From: Saprospiraceae bacterium | GTDB taxonomy: Bacteria; Bacteroidota; Bacteroidia; Chitinophagales; Saprospiraceae | Assembly: GCA_012031785.1 (NCBI GenBank) | Contig: JAAUTG010000012.1 | Coordinates: 1-32,320 of the forward strand | DNA length: 32,320 nucleotides | Direction: 5' to 3' | Shown: positions 16,475-24,986 of the stretch, piece after piece | How the letters are laid out: every line of letters starts with the position of its first letter | How positions within the stretch are numbered: the stretch's first letter is position 1 | The notes under the pieces: generated by a model | The model's input: only the letters and a program-made list of their open reading frames with translations | Databases searched by the model: none | What the model was told of the DNA's origin: nothing | Translations under genes and position numbers: made by a program

Positions 16475-18163
16475 CTAAAGTTCCGTACTTAGTGCTTCCA
16501 TTAGCGTATGTCGCTCTGGGTAAGTCGCTTTCAAGGTACTAATAATTTCTTCTGCTAAATCAGTAGCCCCAATTTGATACAAATGAGCCAATTTTTGCTG
16601 TACTCTTTTGGAAGCCTGCCTACCTAAATGTTGTTCCAAATAAGTGTAAATCATTGTTCGATAAAGGTCGTAAACTGCTGAAGGATAAACACTTATTAAA
16701 AGGCGAGCGTACTGATCTAAAATATCCAAAGATTGCAGTTTTTGGATGTATGCTAACAACGCTTCAAATTTACGCTCTTCTGCATAAAGCGCAGCTATGA
16801 AGTCGCGTTTCGCAGAGGAATAGCCTGTTTTTTCTATGTCAATCAGTAGTTCTTCTAAGGTATCCTGCCAATTGTGGTGAGCGGCTTTTTTAAAGAGTTC
16901 AAAATAGTGCCATTCAAACGTTTCGAGTAGTCGTTGCTTCGAAAGTTGCGCTTGCAAAACCCAATCACCTTCCCGGTGAGCAAGTTCCAATCTAACATCC
17001 TCCAATTGTTGTTTAATGTTGAATGGAAGTAGCCTTTGTAAGCCTGCGTCCGATAAGAATTTTGCTTCTTGCCAATCCTCACGCTTGGTAGCTTGTAGGG
17101 TAGCATAAAGCAATAAATCAGGATGACTCAAGTTATTGTGAATAATTTTTTGAGCTTCTGTATTTCTCCCCAATTGTTCTAGTATGGCGACCCTAGCAAT
17201 TTGTAAGCGTGTATAATTTTTTTCTGTAAAGGGCGATTGCATGGAGAGCTGTTCCAATAACTGTAATGCTTCGGTTCTTCTATTTAAGTGGGTAGCTAAT
17301 TGCGTAAGAAAGCGATAGAACAAAGGGATGATTTCATTAATGCGATAAGTTATTTTTTGGCACTCTTGCACCGTATATTCCCATAATTCCTCCAACAAAG
17401 CAGGCGCAGGTTGACGCTCTAAGATGCGTTGTAATATCGAAAATGCTTGTTCAATCGCCGACAAAGTTTCTTTAGCACTGTATTCCATTTTACGGATAAT
17501 CGGTGTCATTTTTTCCACTATGGCTTGAGCAATCCAAACTACAGTAATGAAATGCGCTTCTGAAAAAGCTGCTTCAGCTTGGTCTAGTAAATCTTGTGTG
17601 ATTTTGATAATTTTCTGCTCGCCACGTTGACTAAAACTTTTGTTCTTTTTTCTCGATGACTTGATGGCGTCGTCTAAAATATGCAGGTATTTTTCTTTGT
17701 TGTCTGCCACTTGCACTACTCCTACAAACTTAGTTTTGAGTGCCAGCGCGAAGTTGCGGTCTCGGTGCGCATACTGTCGAACGAACTCCTTGAGCATGGC
17801 TTCATCTATTTGTTTGAGGATAGAAGCCGTAGTAAATTTGTCGCTGGGCGGTTGTACTTCTTCTTTCTTTGGTATGGAGGGTTTGCGCTGTGCCAATAGC
17901 TTGCGTAAGGCAAAAAGCGTGGCTACAAAATGCTCACAAACCCCAAACTCCGAAAACGTCTTGCAATCGCAGCTTCCGTCCATTACTTTGCTGGGAGAAA
18001 TTTTCACCTCTACCTCGAATTGGGTTGCCACCTCTGCCAGCCACAAGTGCTTTTCTGACTCTTGCAGTTGACGTACTTTATCCTCCTCGAAAAGTTGCTC
18101 TCCGGGAACTAAAAAATCATCCGCAATGTGCTGTTCGAGTTGCAATAATGGAAATGCTGTCAT
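16475..18163 (-). CDS. SWIM zinc-finger protein with helical-repeat body
   Basis: A 562-residue protein. Residues about 50-85 hold a SWIM zinc finger, CxCxnCxH: C65-D-C67 and C76-E-H78 in GSCDCKTFSEFGVCEHFVATLF. The remaining ~470 residues are a long array of helices resembling TPR-like repeats (for example TEALQLLEQL, ATLQATKREDWQEAKFLSDAGLQRLL), with no catalytic motif I recognise. SWIM fingers bind DNA or protein. In many bacteria such proteins accompany a SNF2-type helicase, but none is in this window. There is no signal peptide, so it is cytoplasmic. The gene is monocistronic, with a hairpin beyond its stop and a -7 box upstream. Confidence 0.88.
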   Translation of the reverse strand: MTAFPLLQLEQHIADDFLVPGEQLFEEDKVRQLQESEKHLWLAEVATQFEVEVKISPSKVMDGSCDCKTFSEFGVCEHFVATLFALRKLLAQRKPSIPKKEEVQPPSDKFTTASILKQIDEAMLKEFVRQYAHRDRNFALALKTKFVGVVQVADNKEKYLHILDDAIKSSRKKNKSFSQRGEQKIIKITQDLLDQAEAAFSEAHFITVVWIAQAIVEKMTPIIRKMEYSAKETLSAIEQAFSILQRILERQPAPALLEELWEYTVQECQKITYRINEIIPLFYRFLTQLATHLNRRTEALQLLEQLSMQSPFTEKNYTRLQIARVAILEQLGRNTEAQKIIHNNLSHPDLLLYATLQATKREDWQEAKFLSDAGLQRLLPFNIKQQLEDVRLELAHREGDWVLQAQLSKQRLLETFEWHYFELFKKAAHHNWQDTLEELLIDIEKTGYSSAKRDFIAALYAEERKFEALLAYIQKLQSLDILDQYARLLISVYPSAVYDLYRTMIYTYLEQHLGRQASKRVQQKLAHLYQIGATDLAEEIISTLKATYPERHTLMEALSTEL

Positions 18164-18225
18164 TTGTTGTCCGCAATCAGGCGATGTAAAATTCTGTATA
18201 GATAATCAGAACAAGAAACAAACTA

Positions 18226-18233
18226 CAAAGTTA
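18226..18233 (-). promoter_or_regulatory. -7 box for the SWIM gene
   Basis: TAACTTTG on the minus strand is a full TAnnTTTG match, 63 bp before the start codon and downstream of the DUF72 stop. The -33 element is not clear. Confidence 0.4.
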
Positions 18234-18377
18234 CGCTTTTGACACTACCTTCCTAATAAATATGTGGAAAAGCAGAGGTCATTTAAGACGTAATCTTGAC
18301 GGTACGTTCACTATCACACACTTATGATTTCTCTACTGCTCAAAACAAGAACTACTGTAAAACGACATTTTACTTTC

Positions 18378-19289
18378 TTAAAACAATTCTATTTGACGAC
18401 TAGTATCTATGAAGCGGGGTCCTCTAGTGGTTACTTTCAATGGAGCCGCTTGTTTAAACAAAAAATCGGCTAATTGTGGGGCTAAAAGATTATCGGGTTC
18501 GTGGGGAAAGAAATAAACAGTTTCCAGTCCCGCTTCATACCATTGAGCTAATCTTTTTACCCAAGCCTCAATTCTTTGATAATCAGTTGGATGTAAGCCA
18601 TTTCCTACAAATCGAATCATAGTGGTGGTGGAACTAAGTGCCATGTGCAGTACATCTCGCCTACCTGCCACATCGGTAATGACCATTGAAGCGCGATAGG
18701 CAGCACAAGTGTCCAAAAGCGCATGAAATGCAGTACTGTTTTGAAACCAACTTTCGTGGCGAAGTTCGATGGCTAGTGGAAGGCGAACAGCAACGCGCTC
18801 AATAAACTGCTGCAAAATTAGAAGACGGTCTGCGCCAAAGTAGGGTGGCAACTGAATGAAAGCGCAGCCTAGCCGCTTTTCAAGCATAAGCATCATATCG
18901 CAAAAAATAGCAATGGTGTGGCTAGATAGTCCTAAATCTTTGCTGTGACTAATGGTTTGAGGCACTTTGGGGCAAAACTTAAAATCATTAGGCGTGTCTG
19001 CTATCCATTGTTGAATGGTTTTTTCATCCGGTATTTTGTAATGCGTGGCATTTAATTCAATCGTGTTGAATTGTTTACCATAATGCTCCAAATAATCTTT
19101 GGCTTTCGCGCCTTTGGGATAAATGGAACCAACCCATTCTTTCATACTCCAACCCGTACAACCAATGTAAAGTTGTTTTGAAAGGGACTTGTTTGCTACG
19201 TGTTGTGATAGAAGGGTGGTGTTGCCCAACCAATCAGCAGGTAAAGCAAAATCAATATGTTCAACAGATTCAATTTTTCCGAATTGCAT
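18378..19289 (-). CDS. DUF72 (YecE-like) TIM-barrel protein
   Basis: A 303-residue DUF72 protein from the ATG at 19289 (the track uses a TTG three codons earlier). It shows the family's landmarks: YIGCTGWSMKEWVGSIYPKG, FNTIELNATHYKIPDEKTIQQW, FKFCPKVPQTISHSKDL, FIQLPPYFGAD, LAIELRHESWF and IRFVGNGLHPTDYQRIEAW. The fold is a TIM barrel related to xylose-isomerase-like enzymes. No reaction is established. It starts 34 bp after the ThiE-ThiD gene on the same strand and is probably co-transcribed with it, though the link to thiamine is only positional. Confidence 0.93.
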   Translation of the reverse strand: MQFGKIESVEHIDFALPADWLGNTTLLSQHVANKSLSKQLYIGCTGWSMKEWVGSIYPKGAKAKDYLEHYGKQFNTIELNATHYKIPDEKTIQQWIADTPNDFKFCPKVPQTISHSKDLGLSSHTIAIFCDMMLMLEKRLGCAFIQLPPYFGADRLLILQQFIERVAVRLPLAIELRHESWFQNSTAFHALLDTCAAYRASMVITDVAGRRDVLHMALSSTTTMIRFVGNGLHPTDYQRIEAWVKRLAQWYEAGLETVYFFPHEPDNLLAPQLADFLFKQAAPLKVTTRGPRFIDTSRQIELF

Positions 19290-19323
19290 ATCGCACAATT
19301 TTGATAGAAGATGACGTGGTAAG

Positions 19324-20691
19324 CTAAGAATGATGAAATCCTAAAAGAGTTTCGGTACTATTTAAAAAAGTTTCGGTGTATTGTTTTCCTATACGACAAG
19401 CTTCCACGAGTGGTTGATTTTTAGCGAGTTGTGCTGAAATTGCCGCAGAAAGTACACATCCTGAACCATGCTTGCTGTATTGGGTCACTTGATGAGCGTG
19501 AAAAGTGGCGATAAGTTGGCTATTTTGCCAAAGTTGATCCTGTCCTACATGTTTTTCGTCGTGTCCACCCTTGAGTAGCACAGCGCAATATTGGCTAAGT
19601 AATTTTGCTGCGTCTTCAGGTGTCTGATCGGGAATCAATTGTATGATTTCCAATCTGTTGGGCGTGAGAAGTGTAATTTTTTTCAATAATTCGTAATCTT
19701 TAAAGTTATCGTGAAACTTAAATCCCGCACTTGCCCTCATGATTGGGTCGAGGATAATTGGAACTCCATCCAGCACCTCCAGTATTTTTTGGAGCATCCA
19801 CCAATTTGGAATTAAACCAATTTTGACTGCACTTAGAGTGATTTTTTTTGTCAGGATGAGTATTTGCTCTACTACTTGCGTTTCGTCCATCCAATATACT
19901 CGCTCAAAAACAGTGTCATTTTGAATTGTAATGGCAGTACAAACACTTAAACCGTAGGTTTTCGCCTGCTCAAAAGTTTTAATGTCTGCCGTCAATCCTG
20001 CTCCACCACTAGGGTCGTGCCCTGCAATAGTCAGCACAAATGGACGCTGAGGAGACTGAATTGTTTTTTGTTCAAAACTATCATCCAAAGCCAGTAAACG
20101 CTGAAGTGCTTCATTGGGCTTTGACCAAATATAACCTAGTACCGCAGCACCAAAATAACCCTTTTCTAATAATAGCGGTATATTATCTGGATTAATTCCG
20201 CTTAGACCAAACATTTTAGCTTTTATTTTATTTCTCCATGTTAGTACCTCCAAATTGGGATTCGCTTGATGATGACTTTTAGAAATACTATCAAAAACAG
20301 GACTAATCAGCACGTAATCACACCAGTTGCCCAACCAAGCCTCTGTCGCTAAGTCGTGAATAGCAGCCGATACGATTAATCCTTCTGCCTTGAAGTCTTC
20401 TATTTTTTGGATTAATTGATCTGGTGATAGTTCTTTCAAGTGGCGTGTGGTCAAATGCACGCCAGCTAAACCTAATTGTTCCGCCAAACTATGGTGATGG
20501 TGCAGTACAATACGATTCCAGAACGCTTTAGGGATAACAGATAGCCATTTGGCGTATTCTAAGTCGCTGTAGTTAGGTTTTCGTAAATGAAATCGCTGCA
20601 AACCTGCTTCAAAAAGCTGTATCACAATAGCTTGCTCCTGTGCAACATGCTCGGGAGAAGAAATAATAATGATTTTATCTGCATGATTCAT
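19324..20691 (-). CDS. Fused ThiE/TenI-like domain and ThiD kinase
   Basis: A 455-residue thiamine-synthesis fusion. Residues 1-205 are a thiamine-phosphate-synthase fold (QLFEAGLQRFHLRKP, GLAGVHLTTRHL, VSAAIHDL, DYVLISPVFDSISKSHH, MFGLSGINPDNIPLLLEKGYFGAAVLG). The GVHLTTRH and SPVFDS segments also fit TenI, so the domain could join HMP-PP with thiazole phosphate (ThiE) or act on the thiazole tautomer (TenI). Residues about 218-455 are ThiD, HMP-phosphate kinase: VLTIAGHDPSGGAGLTADIKTFE, TAITIQND, KIGLIP, LLTPNRLEI, VLLKGGH and the GSGCVLSAAISAQLA anion hole. The order ThiE-ThiD is the reverse of the commoner ThiD-ThiE fusion. No TPP riboswitch motif is visible upstream. DUF72 follows 34 bp downstream. 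Confidence 0.9.
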   Translation of the reverse strand: MNHADKIIIISSPEHVAQEQAIVIQLFEAGLQRFHLRKPNYSDLEYAKWLSVIPKAFWNRIVLHHHHSLAEQLGLAGVHLTTRHLKELSPDQLIQKIEDFKAEGLIVSAAIHDLATEAWLGNWCDYVLISPVFDSISKSHHQANPNLEVLTWRNKIKAKMFGLSGINPDNIPLLLEKGYFGAAVLGYIWSKPNEALQRLLALDDSFEQKTIQSPQRPFVLTIAGHDPSGGAGLTADIKTFEQAKTYGLSVCTAITIQNDTVFERVYWMDETQVVEQILILTKKITLSAVKIGLIPNWWMLQKILEVLDGVPIILDPIMRASAGFKFHDNFKDYELLKKITLLTPNRLEIIQLIPDQTPEDAAKLLSQYCAVLLKGGHDEKHVGQDQLWQNSQLIATFHAHQVTQYSKHGSGCVLSAAISAQLAKNQPLVEACRIGKQYTETFLNSTETLLGFHHS

Positions 20692-20860
20692 AGTGTAAAA
20701 ACATAAAGATTGATAAAATTTGCTTTTCTTCTGCTTTCTCGTTTAAACAATCACAGGATAAGCGTATCTTAACGAATTGATTTGTAATTAATTAAGCTAT
20801 AAAAACAAATATGATTGAATGAATTTCTATGAATGGAACTTTTTTTTTGCAGAAAAAAGT

Positions 20861-20890
20861 TTAAATATCAAAGAAAGAACGTTATCTTTG
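20861..20890 (+). promoter_or_regulatory. Promoter of tRNA-Ser
   Basis: TATCTTTG at 20883-20890 is identical to the -7 box of tRNA-His. At the 19-base spacing there is TTTA rather than TTTG for the -33 element. The tRNA begins about 45 bases after the expected start site. Confidence 0.6.
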
Positions 20891-20940
20891 CGTTCCTTTT
20901 CAAGGGCATCTTTGCTCAAGCCAATGTGAATGTAGTGAAA

Positions 20941-21027
20941 GGAGAAGTGGCAGAGCGGTTGAATGCATCGGTCTTGAAAACCGACGTACTCGAAAGGGTA
21001 TCGGGGGTTCGAATCCCTCCTTCTCCG
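20941..21027 (+). tRNA. tRNA-Ser (TGA anticodon)
   Basis: An 87-base class II tRNA: GGAGAAG acceptor pairing with CTTCTCC, D-arm TGGCAGAGCGGTTGAATGCA, anticodon stem TCGGT/ACCGA with loop CTTGAAA (TGA), long variable arm TACTCGAAAGGGTA, and T-arm GGGGGTTCGAATCCCTC. The discriminator is G, as expected for serine. CCA is not encoded (the next bases are CAG). Confidence 0.97.
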
Positions 21028-21030
21028 CAG

Positions 21031-21059
21031 AAGCTCGACAGTTTTGTCGAGCTTTTTTT
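21031..21059 (+). terminator. Intrinsic terminator of tRNA-Ser
   Basis: A perfect 10-bp stem AAGCTCGACA / TGTCGAGCTT with a 4-base loop, running into seven Ts, four bases after the tRNA end. Confidence 0.9.
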
Positions 21060-21218
21060 GTGGTGCAAATCAAAAAACCATAACAAGATTTGAAAAGAGA
21101 GGTCAAATCCATACTTTAATTTTTGAGTAAACGAAGCCTGTTCTTTTTTCGCCAAATTAGCTACTAACCTCTGGCAACCAATAAATAACGCTACCTTTTA
21201 ATACATCAAAATACGCTT

Positions 21219-21602
21219 ATGCAAATTATTCAGCATGATAAAATTCCTACTCCTAAAGGGCATTATTCCCCCATTATAGCTCACAATGGACTTTTGTATT
21301 TTTCTGGTCAACTACCTAGAAACCCAACGACAGGGATGATTCCAGAAGGTATTGAGGCGCAAACGCACCAAGTGCTTGCCAACATAGAAGATTTATTGCA
21401 TTTGGCTGGTTGTAAAAAATCAGACGTACTTCAAATGAGGGTATATGTGGCTGATATTCAACTTTGGGAACAGGTAAATGCGATTTATACACTCTTTTTT
21501 GGAGAACACAAACCTGTGAGAACTATTGTACCAACAGGTCCTTTGCACTACGGTTGTTTGTTGGAGATAGAAGCTACGGCAGTGTTGCCACAACCACTTT
21601 AA
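21219..21602 (+). CDS. RidA family enamine/imine deaminase
   Basis: A 127-residue RidA (YjgF/YER057c/UK114) protein. The family hydrolyses reactive enamine/imine intermediates released by PLP enzymes, protecting branched-chain amino-acid synthesis. Family marks are PKGHYSPIIAHNGLLYFSGQLPRNP, the trimer-interface QVLANIEDLLHLAG, MRVYVADIQLW, and the active-site Arg R101 in KPVRTIVPTGPLHYGCLLEIEATAVLP with Glu E117, so it is predicted active. Length is standard. The GNAT gene follows 35 bp downstream and the pair is probably co-transcribed. A TACCTTTT resembling a -7 box sits around 21190. Confidence 0.93.
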   Translation: MQIIQHDKIPTPKGHYSPIIAHNGLLYFSGQLPRNPTTGMIPEGIEAQTHQVLANIEDLLHLAGCKKSDVLQMRVYVADIQLWEQVNAIYTLFFGEHKPVRTIVPTGPLHYGCLLEIEATAVLPQPL

Positions 21603-21637
21603 ACAAGCTATTGACACATTAATCTTTACTAAATAAT

Positions 21638-22126
21638 ATGAATCAGAATTTCACCATTCGATTAATCGAAGCTGGCGACAATGCTAAAGTAGCCAGTATT
21701 ATCCGCCAAGTGATGACTGAATTTGATTGCACTGGAGAAGGATATTCCATCAACGATGCAGAAGTAGATAGTATGTACGAAAACTATCCCACTGAAATAT
21801 CGAGATTTTATGTCGTGACTCGTGATACAGCAGTGCTTGGATGTGGCGGTTTTGCACCATTGAAAGGAGGCGATGAAGATACTTGCGAGCTGAAAAAAAT
21901 GTATTTCTTGGAGGAAGCTCGCGGAAAGGGTATGGGTAGAAAACTTCTTGAATCTTGTTTGGAAGCAGCAAAATCATTGGGTTATCATAGAATGTATTTG
22001 GAAACCGTGGAAAGAATGACGGATGCCAATATACTTTATCAGAAAATGGGATTTAAAAAACTTTGTGGCACATTAGGTAATACAGGGCATGGTACTTGCG
22101 ATACCTTTTATGCTAGAGACTTGTAG
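21638..22126 (+). CDS. GNAT family N-acetyltransferase
   Basis: A 162-residue GNAT acetyltransferase. The N-terminus IRLIEAGDNAKVASIIRQVM is the usual opening. CGGFAPLKGGDEDTCELKKMYFLEEARGKGMGRKLLESCLEAA gives strand 4 and the acetyl-CoA loop R95-G-K-G-M-G100. LYQKMGFKKL is the C-terminal motif B. The acceptor substrate cannot be told. The sequence resembles PA4866/YjgM-like single-domain members found across Bacteroidota. It is cytoplasmic. Its stop is followed within 3 bp by palindromic repeat copy 6. Confidence 0.93.
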   Translation: MNQNFTIRLIEAGDNAKVASIIRQVMTEFDCTGEGYSINDAEVDSMYENYPTEISRFYVVTRDTAVLGCGGFAPLKGGDEDTCELKKMYFLEEARGKGMGRKLLESCLEAAKSLGYHRMYLETVERMTDANILYQKMGFKKLCGTLGNTGHGTCDTFYARDL

Positions 22127-22128
22127 CC

Positions 22129-22226
22129 TGATGTTATGCTATTTGCTCTTCGTTATCTTGAAGTAGGGTACTGAAGTATTGTAGTTACTGTTGCTTAAAA
22201 ATGCAAAAGCAAACCATGTTACTACA
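22129..22226. repeat. Palindromic intergenic repeat, copy 6 (short)
   Basis: About 98 bp. The left end TGATGTTATGCTATTTGCTCTTCG and the right end, reverse-complemented (TAGTAACATGGTTTGCTTTTGCAT), pair imperfectly. The left end begins three bases after the GNAT stop codon. Confidence 0.55.
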
Positions 22227-22311
22227 TAAGGTCAAAGTGAAGTAAATTTCAATTATTTGGCTATCCTGTGGGCAAAATATAAATTGTAACTTTCAGTTAA
22301 CAATCAGTATC

Positions 22312-22319
22312 TAACTTTG
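22312..22319 (+). promoter_or_regulatory. -7 box for the PHP phosphodiesterase gene
   Basis: TAACTTTG fully matches TAnnTTTG, 22 bp before the ATG at 22341. The track's start at 22317 falls inside this box, supporting the later ATG. A TTG lies 25 bp upstream, longer than the usual spacing. Confidence 0.45.
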
Positions 22320-22340
22320 TCGTATCTAAAACTTACGATA

Positions 22341-23461
22341 ATGAGATATGTTTTGTTTACTTTATGTTGCATATTGGCTTTAACTTTACAAGCCCAAGAA
22401 GTGCATACCCATGCTTACACTAGAGCAGCTCGTTTTCCTGACATTCCAGGCTACGTAAGTGTGAAATGCGATTTTCACATTCACACTGTATTTTCAGATG
22501 GTAGCGTTTGGCCCGATATTCGTGTGCAAGAAGCATTGAAAGATAGTCTTGATATGATTTCTTTGACTGAACATTTGGAATATCAACCACACCTTGAAGA
22601 TATTCCACACCCTGACCGCAATCGCTCTTTTAAAGTAGGTTCACAAGCTGCAAAACCTTATGGATTGACGTTGGTGAATGGTGCTGAAATTACACGCTCC
22701 ATGCCACCGGGTCATAATAATGCTATTTTCATCAAGGATGCTGATAAGTTGTTAATAAAAGACTCGATAGAAGTGTTCAGAGAAGCAAAAAACCAAGGAG
22801 CTTTTGTGTTTTGGAATCACTCCAATTGGATTGCTCAGCGACGCGATGGAGTTACCACACTAACAGATGTGCACCGATTATTGATTGCAGAAAAACTACT
22901 ACACGGTATCGAGGTAGTCAACGACTTGACTTATTCAGCAGAAGCGTTACAAGTTGCGCTGGATAATAACTTAACCATCATGGGTACATCAGATGTGCAT
23001 GGCTTGGTGGATTGGCAGTATAATATTTCTGACGGCGGTCATCGCCTATCACGCTTGTTTTGCCACTGAAAAAAACGGAAGATGCAGTAAAAGAAGCACT
23101 TTTCGCAGGCAGAACGGCGGTATGGTATAACAATTTATTGATTGGTCGCCAACAATATCTAGTACCTTTAATTCAAGCCTCTTTGCAAGTAACCAGTGCG
23201 CGCTATCAGGGTATTTCTTCGGTGATAGACGTAGAAGTGAAAAATACAACAGGCGTGGACTTTATTTTGATTAATCAAAGCCCTTATACTTTTCATAACA
23301 ATGATGATGTGGTGACGGTAAAGGCTTACAGCACCACCAAAATTGAAGTAAAGACGCTAGAGCAATTGCAGCAATTTGAACTTCCATTCAAGGTAATGAA
23401 TGGAATAGTAGCACCTAAAACACACCCTGATATAGTGTTGAAAGTAGAAGTAAAAGGGTAA
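22341..23461 (+). CDS. Secreted PHP-domain phosphodiesterase (Sb-PDE-like; one frameshift)
   Basis: 373 residues after correction. The signal peptide is MRYVLFTLCCILALTLQAQ. The PHP (polymerase and histidinol phosphatase) domain has the metal ligands in VKCDFHIHTVFSDGSVWPDIRVQEALKD, ISLTEHLEYQPH, NGAEITRSMPPGHNNA, WNHSNW and IMGTSDVHGLVDW. This set, with FPDIPGY before it and DIPHPDRNRS within, matches exported Bacteroidota proteins grouped with the Sb-PDE organophosphate diesterase; the natural substrate is unknown. A C-terminal beta domain (SLQVTSARYQGISSVIDVEVKNTTGVDFILINQSPYTF...) completes it. The track splits it at 23069. Adding one C in the CC at 23045-23046 joins GGHRPITLVLPLKKTEDAVKEALFAGRTAVWY in one frame, as in the family. 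Confidence 0.85.
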
Positions 23462-23613
23462 CTGATATTATGTAATTTGCTTTTTGCGATTAGCCGTTTG
23501 CTCAGGTACTATTACTTTGGATACCCTAAATCTAGGTGCTTTCCATGCGAATAGGAGAAGGTATTTTAAACAGCAAATAGCCGAATGCAAAAAGCAAATT
23601 GCGTAACACTAGT
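23462..23613. repeat. Palindromic intergenic repeat, copy 7
   Basis: Left end ACTGATATTATGTAATTTGCTTTTTGCGATTAGCCG starts at the base after a stop codon. The right end, reverse-complemented, reads ACTAGTGTTACGCAATTTGCTTTTTGCATTCGGC. About 152 bp, between convergent genes. The centre contains GCTTTCCATGCGAATAGGAG, shared in part with copy 4. Confidence 0.8.
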
Positions 23614-23631
23614 TAAAAGGAATTAGTAGGA

Positions 23632-24770
23632 TTAGTTAGACTCCAACAATTTTGAACCTACAGAATGGGATTCATCCAGAATAATATTTTTGTGTAGCCA
23701 ATCTTTTAAGACCACACCATCTTCTTCGCAACCAAAAAAGCCTTTTTACTATTCAAAAAAGTGTGTGGCGTTTGATGTCGCTTTGTGTTATGTTTATAAT
23801 CAGTTACAAAGTATCGAAAATCCAAATCAGATTGAGCGAGAAATTGAATACTTTTTTTTAAGTTAGTTGCCCAATCATCAATATAATCCTGCGAATCCAT
23901 AGGGGTTTTATCGAGTTTGGCTTCAAACTGTGTCAATGTCTCGTCGTACAGTGAATTGATTTGCAAATAAGTAATCTCCTGACTAGCGGGTAAAAAATAG
24001 GATGCTTCTACTAAGTTATCCCTAGAGAGTTGCTCTGCAGCGAGATTAATTTTCCAAAGCGCAGCCAAATCTGTCCAACGATCTGCATCAACATAAGCGC
24101 AATCCGTCAATTGGTATAATTTACTCTGTGTGTAATGTTGTCCAATAGTTTTTGAGTAGAACATAGCTCCAAAACCGCCTGCACTTTCTCCTGATACAAG
24201 CACTTTCTCAGGATTAGGGAAATGCTGATAAACCCAATCCAACGCTTGTTTAACATTTTCTTGTCCATTGAAATGAACGGTTTGTACATTTCCTTTTTTG
24301 TCTAAGACAGAAGTGCTACTCTTGCCCAAATGCAAATCTGCCGAACAATAAGGAATAAACACCACATTCCAGTCGTAAAAAGGATTTTCTACTTCTGAAG
24401 AAAAGATACCACCCAATATCCAAGGAATACGCTCGGAAAGTGAAGGAATATAATAATTTTCTAAGCGATGAGTAATTAATCCCATCTTGATGGCACTCCA
24501 AAGAGATAAAGGTTCGGTACAAGTTTCCTTATCCCAACATGCGCCTCCACCTGAAAAGTGAATAATCAAATTGGAAGTAGGTGCCTTTCGAGAAAAAATA
24601 AAGTAGGATGAACTATCGCTACAAAATGAAGATTCAGTCATTGGAATGAGCGACCAAAGGTTTTCTTTCATCAAAGTCCCTTCCGAAAAACGGACAATTT
24701 TACTGCTAGTACAGTTTTGAAGCAAAACCATCACCAGTAGAAGACACAAACCATTAATAAAATTACGCAT
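23632..24770 (-). CDS. Pectinacetylesterase-family lipoprotein (one frameshift near the end)
   Basis: 379 residues after correction. The N-terminus MRNFINGLCLLLVMVLLQNC has a lipobox with C20 as the lipidation site, so it is an envelope lipoprotein. The alpha/beta-hydrolase-like body carries pectinacetylesterase/Notum family marks: LIIHFSGGGACWDKETC, VVFIPYCSADLHLG, the nucleophile Ser in VLVSGESAGGFGAMFY, and a His in RHQTPHTF as likely third triad member. It should remove acyl esters from a carbohydrate or similar substrate; the actual substrate is not shown. The track stops at 23706 with ...VAKKMVWS. Adding one C on the plus strand at 23727 gives ...FLVAEEDGVVLKDWLHKNIILDESHSVGSKLLESN with the stop at 23632-23634, and DGV-LxDWL is what relatives have at this point. 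Confidence 0.82.
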
Positions 24771-24986
24771 CAGGTTTTTGATTTAATTGATTATTTAACT
24801 TTTGGGCTGCTATGAAAGTCATAAAACAGTCATCTATATCATCTATATTAGTGTAACCTGATGTCGGGGTTAAAGTTGAAAGAAATTATCAATTTTAATG
24901 TTTACGTAACCTTTTTAACAATTGTTTTTTGAGGTCATACTTGACAAATTTTAACTCGAATAACTAATGGAGCAACGGGGGTTACT

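Noticed and set aside
20692-20832. A possible TPP riboswitch before the ThiE-ThiD gene
   Set aside because: Neither the CUGAGA nor the CUGAUCUGGAUAAUGCCAGC-type conserved blocks are present on the minus strand in this leader.
20833-21155. ORFs on both strands around tRNA-Ser (86, 70 and 79 codons)
   Set aside because: They overlap the tRNA and its terminator. The EGGIRTPDT-like peptide is the familiar artefact of translating a tRNA-Ser gene.
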